Origin: an uncultured Oscillospiraceae bacterium
GTDB lineage: Bacteria; Bacillota; Clostridia; Oscillospirales; Oscillospiraceae
Assembly: GCA_910585735.1 (NCBI GenBank)
Contig: CAJUEU010000041.1
Location: forward strand, 1 to 16,524
Direction of reading: 5' to 3'
Length of the DNA: 16,524 nucleotides
The stretch's first letter is position 1, and every line of letters begins with the position of its first letter. Below the pieces are notes generated by a model. The model was given only the letters and a program-made list of their open reading frames with translations. It had not been told where the DNA came from and did no database searches. Shown here piece by piece: positions 1-6,095 of this stretch. The translations under genes were made by a program, and so were the position numbers.

Positions 1-183
1 CTGGGTAGCTACGTCTGGACGAGATAAACGCTGAAGGCATCTAAGCGTGAAACTCTCCCTGAGATTAGATCTCTCATCCTTCATGGAGTAAGGCTCGATG
101 TAGACTACATCGTTGATAGGTCGGAGGTGTACGCACAGTAATGTGTTTAGCTGACCGATACTAATTAGCCGAGGGCTTGACCT
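1..183 (+). rRNA. 23S ribosomal RNA, 3' end (partial)
   Basis: The first ~180 bases are the conserved 3' tail of 23S rRNA: the domain VI block with ACTAATTAGCCGAGGGCTTGAC near the end is easily recognised. The final GCTTGACC should pair with the 5' end of the molecule, which lies outside the window. The 3' end is placed by similarity to other 23S tails and could be off by a few bases. The gene reads into two tRNAs and 5S on the same strand. Confidence 0.95.
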
Positions 184-333
184 ACTCAGAACAAACCTGT
201 TTCGTTCCGCTTCCGTTTGGGAGAAGGGCGAAGGGGAAATGTTCTGGTTTGGGTCTCATCAGGAAAGATGCAGATCGCTTGTAAAGACATATTGATCTTA
301 CGTTGTTCGGTTTTGAAGGTACAGGCCGAGTAT

Positions 334-409
334 GCGCCTTTAGCTCAGTTGGTAGAGCAACTGACTCTTAATCAGTGGGTCCCCGGTTCGAGTCCGTGAA
401 GGCGCACCA
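334..409 (+). tRNA. tRNA-Lys (anticodon CTT)
   Basis: A full cloverleaf can be drawn over 76 nt with encoded CCA. The acceptor GCGCCTT pairs with AAGGCGC, the D arm has GCTC/GAGC, and the anticodon stem ACTGA/TCAGT encloses loop CTCTTAA with anticodon CTT at 367-369. The T loop is TTCGAGT. The T stem CCCGG/CCGTG has one C-U mismatch caused by T at 397, where most tRNA-Lys genes would have G. The gene lies between 23S and 5S rRNA, so it is probably transcribed and processed from the ribosomal precursor. Confidence 0.97.
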
Positions 410-437
410 TACGGTGTACCATAGGCACACCGTTTAT

Positions 438-512
438 GGCCCGTTGGTCAAGTGGTTAAGACAGCGGCCTCTCACGCCGTTAACATCGGTTCGAATCCGG
501 TACGGGTCACCA
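438..512 (+). tRNA. tRNA-Glu (anticodon CTC)
   Basis: A 75-nt cloverleaf with encoded CCA. The acceptor GGCCCGT pairs with ACGGGTC (one G-U), and the anticodon stem GCGGC/GCCGT holds loop CTCTCAC with anticodon CTC at 471-473. The T stem ATCGG/CCGGT carries loop TTCGAAT. It lies 28 bases after tRNA-Lys and is probably part of the same rRNA precursor. CTC reads the GAG codon, which fits the heavy GAG use in the neighbouring GC-rich genes. Confidence 0.97.
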
Positions 513-542
513 TCTTTTTTCTTGCTTCGCAAGAAAAAAGAT
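512..542 (+). other. A/T-rich hairpin after tRNA-Glu
   Basis: Bases 512-525 pair perfectly with 529-542 (14 bp) around a 3-nt loop, starting at the last base of tRNA-Glu. The T run sits in the left arm and no T tract follows the right arm, so this is not a canonical intrinsic terminator. It could be a 3' processing signal for the tRNA or a weak pause or terminator separating the 23S-tRNA transcript from the 5S promoter that follows at once. Confidence 0.6.
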
Positions 543-543
543 A

Positions 544-572
544 TTGACAAAAGGCCTTAAGGGTCTTACAAT
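544..572 (+). promoter_or_regulatory. Sigma-A promoter for 5S rRNA
   Basis: TTGACA (544-549), a 17-bp spacer, and TACAAT (567-572) form a near-consensus housekeeping promoter. Transcription would start near 579, about 40 nt before 5S. The leader contains a small hairpin (588-595 pairing with 601-608). The promoter lies inside the rRNA operon, between tRNA-Glu and 5S, so 5S can be made independently of 16S-23S. Confidence 0.85.
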
Positions 573-620
573 TTAATAGTATTTTGGTTGAGAGGGAATT
601 CCTTTCAATTAAGATAAAAA

Positions 621-737
621 GTTGGTGTTGATTGCGGTGAGGGTCCACCCGTTCCCATCCCGAACACGGCAGTTAAGCTCACTCGCGCCGAAGATACTTG
701 TCTGGTGACGGACTGGTAAAATAGGTAACGCCAACAC
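621..737 (+). rRNA. 5S ribosomal RNA
   Basis: The conserved core CCCGTTCCCATCCCGAACAC and AGTTAAGCTC are present. The terminal stem forms between TTGGTGTT (622-629) and AACGCCAA (727-734). Length is about 117 nt, normal for the family. Ends are inferred from stem pairing and may shift by 1-3 nt. It is preceded by its own promoter and followed immediately by a strong intrinsic terminator. Confidence 0.96.
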
Positions 738-738
738 A

Positions 739-772
739 AAGCGGCAAACATTTTGTTTGCCGCTTTTCTTTT
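739..772 (+). terminator. Intrinsic terminator of the rRNA operon
   Basis: An 11-bp perfect stem (739-749 with 755-765), a 5-nt loop and a T-rich tail TTTTCTTTT directly after 5S. A textbook Rho-independent terminator. Confidence 0.93.
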
Positions 773-800
773 ATGCCAGGGAGAAGAGACCCGAGAAGAC

Positions 801-818
801 AGGTAACGCCAACACAAA
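801..818 (+). repeat. Second copy of the 5S rRNA 3' tail
   Basis: AGGTAACGCCAACACAAA at 801-818 is an exact 18-base copy of 723-740, which covers the end of 5S and the first bases after it. No 5S body precedes the second copy. It is followed, like the first, by a hairpin terminator. It is best read as the remnant of another rrn operon end or of a tandem 5S gene lost by recombination. Confidence 0.9.
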
Positions 819-822
819 AAGT

Positions 823-855
823 AAGAGACAGGTTTTTGCCTGTATCTTCTTTTTT
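823..855 (+). terminator. Second intrinsic terminator behind the 5S remnant
   Basis: AAGAGACAGG (823-832) pairs with CCTGTATCTT (839-848) with one mismatch around a 6-nt loop, followed by a T-rich tail to 855. It sits behind the duplicated 5S tail and probably terminated the lost 5S copy. It now acts as a back-up terminator. Confidence 0.8.
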
Positions 856-866
856 GTGTTCTGATA

Positions 867-875
867 TGTTATAAT
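867..875 (+). promoter_or_regulatory. Extended -10 promoter for the nitrilase-Nudix gene
   Basis: TGT followed by TATAAT (870-875) gives an extended -10 element. No good -35 lies 17 bp upstream, only a T-rich stretch that is the tail of the preceding terminator. A start near 882 would give a ~26-nt leader with ribosome site GGAGGA at 895-900, 7 nt before the ATG at 908. Confidence 0.65.
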
Positions 876-907
876 AGCCTCACTGAGAGAAAAGGGAGGA
901 CATTGGG

Positions 908-2239
908 ATGAACACAGGAACGGGCTTGAAAATAGCGCTGCTGCAGATCGCGCCTGCCGGTACTCTGGAGGGGAATCTTCAAAAGGGGCTGGAGGCTTGC
1001 CGCCGGGCCAAAGAGCTTGGCGCTGATATTACTCTCTTTCCTGAAATGTGGAGCAATGGCTATCGGATCTATGACCGGCCGGCGGAGAAGTGGCAGGCTG
1101 AGGCCATTCCGGCGGACGGTGACTTTGTAAACGCCTTTGGTGCCTTGGCGCGGGAGCTGGATATGGCCATCGGGATCACCCTGCTGGAGCGGTTCCGGGG
1201 TGGGCCCCGGAATACTATGGTCCTTTTTGACCGCTTTGGAGAGCGGAAGATGGTCTACGCTAAAGTCCACACCTGCGACTTCGACGTGGAGCGGAACCTG
1301 ACGCCGGGGGACGACTTCTATGTGACCGAACTGGACACCACTCTGGGTATGGTAAAAGTAGGGGCCATGATCTGCTATGACCGTGAGTTTCCTGAGAGTG
1401 CCCGGCTGCTGATGCTGAGGGGGGCCGAGCTGATCCTGACGCCCAACGCCTGTCCCATGGAGATCAACCGCCTTTCCCAGCTGCGGGGCCGGGCATATGA
1501 GAACATGCTGGCCATCGCCACCTGCAATTACCCTGGTACCGTGCCGGATTGTAATGGCGGTTCCAGCGTCTTTGATGGTATGGCCTATCTGCCCGGGCTG
1601 GAGGGGAGCCGGGACACCTGTATTTTGCAGGCAGGGGCGGAGGAAGGCATCTATGTGGCCGAGCTGGATCTGGAGGCTCTGCACCGCTATCGAGAGAGCG
1701 AGGTCCACGGCAACGCTTACCGCCGGCCTAAGCTGTACGGGCTTTTGACCGGGGAGAGGGTGGAGGAGCCCTTTGTCCGCCCAAACCGTCGGGAGAGCGA
1801 AAATCCCTTTGGGAACCCTGGCGAGGTACCTGAGGTGGAGTTTGCGGAGCTGGATGAGGTGGAGGATCATCTGCTGAAATACGCTGTGATCGTGGCCCGA
1901 AGCGGCGGAAAGTGGGTCCTTTGCAAGCACAGGGAGCGGGACACCCTGGAATGCCCTGGCGGTCACCGGGAGCCGGGGGAGACCATTTTGGAGGCCGCCC
2001 GGCGGGAACTTTACGAGGAGACCGGGGCGCTGGACTATGACCTGACGGCGGTGTGCGCCTACAAGGTCTGGGACTACGGCATCCTGTGCTTCGCGGAGAT
2101 CCGTGGCTTTGAGGGGGAACTTCTCCGGGAGATCGAACGGGTGGTGCTCTCCGATACCCTGCCGGAAAGGTGGACCTACCCTGCCATCCATCCCAAGCTG
2201 GCGGCTGAGGTAAAACGCCGGGGATTTCCCTGCGGGTGA
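908..2239 (+). CDS. Nitrilase-family carbon-nitrogen hydrolase fused to a Nudix hydrolase
   Basis: 443 aa with two catalytic domains. The N-terminal ~270 residues are a nitrilase-superfamily amidohydrolase with the full Glu-Lys-Cys triad: E46 in LFPEMWSNGY, K119 in VYAKVH and C156 in MICYDREFPESAR. Such enzymes cleave C-N bonds of amides or nitriles. From ~300 to the end is a Nudix fold with a complete Nudix box at 352-374 (G-x5-E-x7-RELYEETGA), so it should hydrolyse a nucleoside diphosphate linked to another group. Both active sites are intact, so this is a true fusion and not decay. The start is set by GGAGGA at 895-900. It has its own promoter and terminator and no operon partner. The fusion suggests successive steps on one metabolite or a repair/clean-up role; the substrate cannot be read from sequence. 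Domain calls are firm, the function is not. Confidence 0.93.
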   Translation: MNTGTGLKIALLQIAPAGTLEGNLQKGLEACRRAKELGADITLFPEMWSNGYRIYDRPAEKWQAEAIPADGDFVNAFGALARELDMAIGITLLERFRGGPRNTMVLFDRFGERKMVYAKVHTCDFDVERNLTPGDDFYVTELDTTLGMVKVGAMICYDREFPESARLLMLRGAELILTPNACPMEINRLSQLRGRAYENMLAIATCNYPGTVPDCNGGSSVFDGMAYLPGLEGSRDTCILQAGAEEGIYVAELDLEALHRYRESEVHGNAYRRPKLYGLLTGERVEEPFVRPNRRESENPFGNPGEVPEVEFAELDEVEDHLLKYAVIVARSGGKWVLCKHRERDTLECPGGHREPGETILEAARRELYEETGALDYDLTAVCAYKVWDYGILCFAEIRGFEGELLREIERVVLSDTLPERWTYPAIHPKLAAEVKRRGFPCG

Positions 2240-2294
2240 AAGACAGGAATCTTTTTTGCGGTCCGGGTAGAGGTAAAAAGAAAATGCAAAGAGT

Positions 2295-2327
2295 AGGGAG
2301 AGCGTAAAAACGCTCTCCCTGTGTTTT
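2295..2327 (+). terminator. Intrinsic terminator after the nitrilase-Nudix gene
   Basis: An 11-bp perfect stem AGGGAGAGCGT/ACGCTCTCCCT with loop AAAA (2306-2309), followed by a modest T-rich tail GTGTTTT. It lies 55 bases after the stop codon at 2239. It may also serve transcripts coming from the minus-strand lipoprotein gene. Confidence 0.8.
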
Positions 2328-2400
2328 GCGGACAAAAAATTGCCTCTCTATCTATAGACCTACAAAGAGCAAAACAAAAGAACCTTCTTTCTGTCTTTTC

Positions 2401-3234
2401 TTACAACTCCCACCACGGACCGTAGTATGGGTAAACCCCTTCCTCTCGGGAAGCCTGCTGGCCGGAGTCCGCGTTGATATAGAAAGTAAGTGAGTTATAG
2501 CAACCGCAGGACCCTTCGATACAGTGAACAACATCATAAAGATCTCCATCCAGACCGGGCCACTCTGTTCTTGAAATGACTTCAAGGTATGCCTCCGGGT
2601 CAGCTGCCACACAGTCAAAGTGCTCCAGAAATTTTTTGTTGTGAGCCCACCAAAGATATTCATAATTGGAATAAAGCGAAACATTGCGAATCAGACAAAT
2701 TTTCATTCCCACTTGCCCCCCTAGCCAGTCCGCCACAATTTCAGTTTGAGGGGTGTAAAAATAGTTTTCCAAGTCCTCTTCTGGAACGGTGTACAGGCAT
2801 TCCAGGGTTCTGCTGGGGGCGTACAGGCGGTAGAAGATAAGGGCCTCCTCGCCCCCGACCCAAAAGGCGTACAAACATCTGTCTGCCACCCATTCCAGAG
2901 TTTTGGGGATCATCCCCAGGGGGTCCTTCGCCACCAGCTCCTGGGCCAGAGCCACGCCGGGGGATATATCCTCCTTGTTATGGCTGAGGTGACGCTCAAA
3001 TAAGCCGTCATCATCCATCTCCGAACCATAATAGATCCGCTGGGAAAAATACTCCTCATAGGAGAGAAAAGGGGTAGATGCGGGGGTGGGCTCTGGCGTG
3101 GGAAGAGGCGTCGGACTAACGACCTGTGGTGTGTCTGCTGGCAAGGTTGGCTTGGGTGTTACCTCCATCGCAGGGGTGTAGCAGGCAGTCAGAAGAAGCA
3201 GGAGGGACAGGAGGATAAAACAGAGCCGTTTCAT
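2401..3234 (-). CDS. Secreted lipoprotein of unknown function
   Basis: 277 aa. The N-terminus is a classic lipoprotein signal: MKR, a run of Leu, then lipobox L15-T16-A17-C18, so the mature protein should be anchored to the outer face of the membrane. Residues ~24-55 form a Pro/Thr-rich linker typical of Firmicutes cell-surface proteins. The remaining ~220 residues look globular, with many aromatic and acidic residues and a C-terminal CIEGSCGCYNS stretch that could form disulphides. I do not recognise a domain family. An AGGAGG site just upstream of the ATG at 3234 sets the start. It follows the CHAP-like gene by 31 bases on the same strand and probably shares its promoter at 4454-4482. Base composition is more AT-rich than the flanking housekeeping genes. 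Confidence 0.85.
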   Translation of the reverse strand: MKRLCFILLSLLLLLTACYTPAMEVTPKPTLPADTPQVVSPTPLPTPEPTPASTPFLSYEEYFSQRIYYGSEMDDDGLFERHLSHNKEDISPGVALAQELVAKDPLGMIPKTLEWVADRCLYAFWVGGEEALIFYRLYAPSRTLECLYTVPEEDLENYFYTPQTEIVADWLGGQVGMKICLIRNVSLYSNYEYLWWAHNKKFLEHFDCVAADPEAYLEVISRTEWPGLDGDLYDVVHCIEGSCGCYNSLTFYINADSGQQASREEGVYPYYGPWWEL

Positions 3235-3265
3235 ACTGCGTGACCTCCTTTGGTTGAAGTGCCAC

Positions 3266-4327
3266 TCAATTCGTGAGGGGGGCGATATTCCAAATTTCGC
3301 CTATATATCCGCAATACTTACAGGTTGCATTTTTTCCTGGGGCGGTGGATGCGTGTTCTAAAAAGGTATAGCCACCGCAGTCTCCAATGGAACAATAAGC
3401 CTTGTGGTATTTTGAATTTGCTTTTTCAGTCGTACCATTAAATGGGTGCGCAACGACTCTGACAATACTGTCTTTTATGGTCATACTGCTATAAAACTTC
3501 TCATAGCTATATGTTTTGAACAATACCACGCAAGGATCTGAATTGGAGAAGTTTGCGTCATAAACCGTAATTCCACTGGATGTAATTTCTCCAATTACCA
3601 ATGCGTGTGTGCCTGATGACCGTTTTACCCGTACATAAGTTCCGTATCCAACGGAAGGGGTTGCCTGGAAAAAGAGCCTAACATCATCGGCCGAGGTAAC
3701 AGTAACATTAGAAGCGACATCATGGTCGCCTCCCAGCGGATACCAGCTCGCTGAGCTGGGTGCATAGTGGGCATACTGATCCATTGCATACCTAGCGAAG
3801 CCCTCACACTGATAACCGCCTTTGTAATAACCACAGTTACAGTTTTCGCTATAAGAAGCATGAGATGGCGTTGAACAATAATCTAGCCCATGACAAGTGC
3901 AGGTTACGCTGGCCTTTTTTACAAAATGAGAGCCCGCAGGGTAATTGGATAATGGGAAGATAACAGGAACCATTACGGCAAAGGGAGTTATGCCGTTTGC
4001 ATTAGAGTATTCAGAATCTTCATGAATCTCACAATATTCCTCATGCTCACTAAGGCCGTCTTCTGGCAGGTAAACCACCGCATCGTGTCCGTCTGCCTGG
4101 CGATCATATTCCACTCCTTCCGAATTTACCCAGACAAAAGAATTATCCTCTTCCAAGTATATATCGGTGATACCCTCAAAGACCCCGAGGTCTTCCCAGC
4201 AACTAGTCATCAGATCAAAGCGTATTACATGTTCCCCATCTGAAAAAAGAAGGCTGTCTGCCCAATGTTCCAGATTGGCAAGATTCCCATATTGAGCCGT
4301 GTACAGCAAGGTTTCGTGTGTGTACAT
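3266..4327 (-). CDS. Cys-rich CHAP/papain-like amidase-type protein, N-terminus probably damaged
   Basis: 353 aa in the open frame. The middle (about 125-290) resembles CHAP/NlpC-like cysteine amidases found in secreted proteins of gut Clostridia: SNYPAGSHF, several CxC pairs, then C174 in GYQCEGFARYA, H241 in GTHALVIGEI and N259 in VYDANF, a plausible Cys-His-Asn triad for cell-wall peptide cleavage. Residues ~30-75 read like a leftover of a repeat or propeller domain. The C-terminus has C312, C317, H325, C336 and C339, like a zinc ribbon. There is no signal peptide and no ribosome site before the ATG at 4327, and an in-frame TGA lies 18 bases upstream of that ATG. The intact promoter and a good ribosome site instead lead to an ATG at 4373 that stops after three codons. 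The gene is therefore likely N-terminally truncated or frameshifted, perhaps a pseudogene. AT-rich relative to neighbours. Confidence 0.75.
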   Translation of the reverse strand: MYTHETLLYTAQYGNLANLEHWADSLLFSDGEHVIRFDLMTSCWEDLGVFEGITDIYLEEDNSFVWVNSEGVEYDRQADGHDAVVYLPEDGLSEHEEYCEIHEDSEYSNANGITPFAVMVPVIFPLSNYPAGSHFVKKASVTCTCHGLDYCSTPSHASYSENCNCGYYKGGYQCEGFARYAMDQYAHYAPSSASWYPLGGDHDVASNVTVTSADDVRLFFQATPSVGYGTYVRVKRSSGTHALVIGEITSSGITVYDANFSNSDPCVVLFKTYSYEKFYSSMTIKDSIVRVVAHPFNGTTEKANSKYHKAYCSIGDCGGYTFLEHASTAPGKNATCKYCGYIGEIWNIAPLTN

Positions 4328-4361
4328 CGGCGGTGGAGTGGAATGTCAGTAAAACGAAAAC

Positions 4362-4386
4362 TTACTTCTGCATGGGACTCACCTTT
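4362..4386 (-). promoter_or_regulatory. Ribosome site and aborted start (Met-Gln-Lys-stop) before the CHAP-like gene
   Basis: On the minus strand AAAGGTGA (4386-4379) stands 5 nt before ATG (4373-4371), which is followed by CAG AAG TAA. This is the only well-formed start signal downstream of the promoter. It is out of frame with the 353-aa frame starting at 4327. It is either the remains of the original start, or a three-codon leader. Confidence 0.6.
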
Positions 4387-4453
4387 CCTTACAATTGACG
4401 TATTGGGCTGTCTTATTGAACAAATAATATTAATATCTGTATCTTATATTTGT

Positions 4454-4482
4454 ATTATACGACAAATTGATTGATCTGTCAA
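4454..4482 (-). promoter_or_regulatory. Consensus sigma-A promoter for the CHAP-like/lipoprotein unit
   Basis: On the minus strand TTGACA (4482-4477), 17-bp spacer, TATAAT (4459-4454): a perfect match to both consensus hexamers with optimal spacing. Transcription should start near 4447 and run into the genes ending at 3266 and 2401. Confidence 0.88.
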
Positions 4483-4554
4483 CAAAAACGGTCTTGCCTT
4501 CTTTTCTGAATCTGGTCAAGAATGGGGAGGGAAGAAAAATTTTTGAAGAGATCC

Positions 4555-4592
4555 AAAAATCCCCCGGTTGTATGGTTTCATACAACCGGGGG
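4555..4592 (-). terminator. Intrinsic terminator of the phosphatase operon
   Basis: A 14-bp perfect stem (4561-4574 with 4579-4592) with a 4-nt loop. On the minus strand it is followed by ATTTTT (4560-4555). It lies 31 bases beyond the stop codon of the tyrosine phosphatase gene and closes the four-gene minus-strand operon. Confidence 0.92.
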
Positions 4593-4623
4593 AAAAGGGA
4601 TACAGACCAATGGAAAATAGGGC

Positions 4624-5367
4624 TCACTCCATCATGGCCGAGCGGATGGCGGAGATGGTCTCCTCCGTGAGGCCGTGCTGCTTGAGGAGGGAAAGGTAAT
4701 CCTTCTCATGGAAGCTCTGAAGAAAATGGACCATGTTTTTGGGGTCCGAGCCCATCATGTCTCTCATGGACTCAGGGATGCCCTGAAAGAGGGGGTTGGC
4801 AGAGAGATAGGTGGCTGAGACCTGGTAGTCGGCAATGATGTCCACGTCGGCCACTCCGCAGAGCAGGTAGACCAGGGCGGAGAGTACCCCGGTGCGGTCC
4901 TTGCCCGCCGTGCAGTGGTAGAGCACGGCACCCTTTTGGAGTCCCTGGGCCACCATGCCCAGCACAGCGGACACACGCTCGGGGCCCTTCTCCAGCATGT
5001 TCACATAGCCGTCGGCCAGGCTCTTTCCGAAGCCCTGGGAGGCCATCTCCTTCAGTTCCTCCGCCGTCAGCTCCCGGGGGTCCTTACCCGGGACCTCTAC
5101 CTTCTGAAGGGAATAGCCGATCTGCTCCACCTCCGCCGGGGCGGTGTAGGAGACATAGGCCCGCTCCCCATCGGAGCGCAGGTCGATGACCATCCGAATG
5201 TTTAGCTCCTCCACCAAAAGCTTCCACTCTGCCGCCGTGAGCCGGTCGGGCCCCTCGCAGCGGTAGAGCTTATGGTAGCGGACGGTCTTGTCGTCCCCGC
5301 AGGCGTAGCCGCCCAGGTCCCGCAGGTTGTGCAGGTGCTCCATGGGGATCCGTTTCAAGTTTTTCAT
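4624..5367 (-). CDS. Tyrosine-protein phosphatase (bacterial Cys-x5-Arg family)
   Basis: 247 aa. It carries the phosphatase signature HCTAGKDRTG at 151-160, with C152 as the nucleophile and R158 binding phosphate. The N-terminal motif NLRDLGGY (14-21) and the IDLRSDGE motif (61-68) are typical of the bacterial tyrosine phosphatase family related to Mycobacterium PtpB and Listeria LipA, which act on phosphotyrosine, phosphoserine or phosphoinositides. There is no signal peptide or transmembrane segment, so it is probably cytosolic. The start has a strong AGGAGGA site. It is the last gene of a minus-strand operon, 32 bases after sfsA and followed by a strong terminator. Family assignment is firm; the substrate is not determined. 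Confidence 0.93.
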   Translation of the reverse strand: MKNLKRIPMEHLHNLRDLGGYACGDDKTVRYHKLYRCEGPDRLTAAEWKLLVEELNIRMVIDLRSDGERAYVSYTAPAEVEQIGYSLQKVEVPGKDPRELTAEELKEMASQGFGKSLADGYVNMLEKGPERVSAVLGMVAQGLQKGAVLYHCTAGKDRTGVLSALVYLLCGVADVDIIADYQVSATYLSANPLFQGIPESMRDMMGSDPKNMVHFLQSFHEKDYLSLLKQHGLTEETISAIRSAMME

Positions 5368-5399
5368 AGCGTCCTCCTGGTGTAAAAAATTTTATAGCT

Positions 5400-6092
5400 T
5401 CACCGGCACGGGACGGGACGGGTGATGTTTACCTCTCCGGGCACCACGGCACATTCATAGGCCAGCACCTCCACACCCCCGGCGGCGGCCTTTCGCAGGG
5501 CCTCCCCAAAGGCCGGGTGGGTCTCGTCATTGGGGGAGAAGCCGTCCACCCCTGCCATCTGGATGACGAAGCAGACCGTGGCCTCGAGCCCTTCGGCCCT
5601 GGCCTGGGTCAGCTCCTCCAGGTGCTTTACCCCCCGCTCTGTGGGAGCGTCGGGAAAGTAGGTCCAGCCACCCTTCTCCAGGGTGCAGCCCTTGACTTCT
5701 ACGAAACCTTTCTTCTCCGCCGCCTCCCAGTAGAAGTCGAACCGGGAGCGGCCCCAGGCGGTCTCGGGCCGCAGGAGGGTCAGACCGGGGCGGAACTGTC
5801 CCGCGGCGGCCCACTCGGCAAAGAGCCTGTTGGGGGCCTGGGAGTCCATATTGACGATTTTTGTGCCGCCGCCCTCCAACGGCTTCTCCACGGTCACCAG
5901 GTCGTAGAGGGTCTTGCGTGCCGGGTTGTCCGACCGCTCCAGCCAGACCTGACAGCCGGGCACCAGCAGCTCCCTGCACCGGCCGGTGTTTTTTACGTGG
6001 ACGGTCTCCTCCACGCCCTCCACCAGCACCTTGGCGATGAAGCGGTTGGGCCGGGAGAGAAAGACGCCGGGGATGATATTGGCGTAACGCAT
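5400..6092 (-). CDS. sfsA: SfsA family protein (sugar fermentation stimulation protein homologue)
   Basis: 230 aa, the normal length for SfsA. Family hallmarks are present: RPNRF near the N-terminus (14-18), HVKNTGRCRELL (32-43), SRFDFYWE (116-123), VEVKGCTLE (131-139) and FPDAPTERGVKHLEEL (146-161). The RFDFY...VEVKG pattern resembles a PD-(D/E)xK-type nuclease core. E. coli SfsA was named for an effect on maltose metabolism, but its biochemical role is still unsettled. The start at 6092 lies 3 bases after the HAD gene stop, implying translational coupling; the ribosome site is weak (AGAGG). Third gene of the operon. Confidence 0.95.
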   Translation of the reverse strand: MRYANIIPGVFLSRPNRFIAKVLVEGVEETVHVKNTGRCRELLVPGCQVWLERSDNPARKTLYDLVTVEKPLEGGGTKIVNMDSQAPNRLFAEWAAAGQFRPGLTLLRPETAWGRSRFDFYWEAAEKKGFVEVKGCTLEKGGWTYFPDAPTERGVKHLEELTQARAEGLEATVCFVIQMAGVDGFSPNDETHPAFGEALRKAAAGGVEVLAYECAVVPGEVNITRPVPCR

Positions 6093-6095
6093 GGG

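Noticed and set aside
512..542. Hairpin after tRNA-Glu as an intrinsic terminator
   Set aside because: The T run is in the left arm and no T tract follows the stem, so it lacks the key terminator feature; listed as a hairpin of unknown role.
869..2335. 488-codon open frame on the minus strand
   Set aside because: Antisense shadow of the nitrilase-Nudix gene, which has two intact active sites and a good ribosome site.
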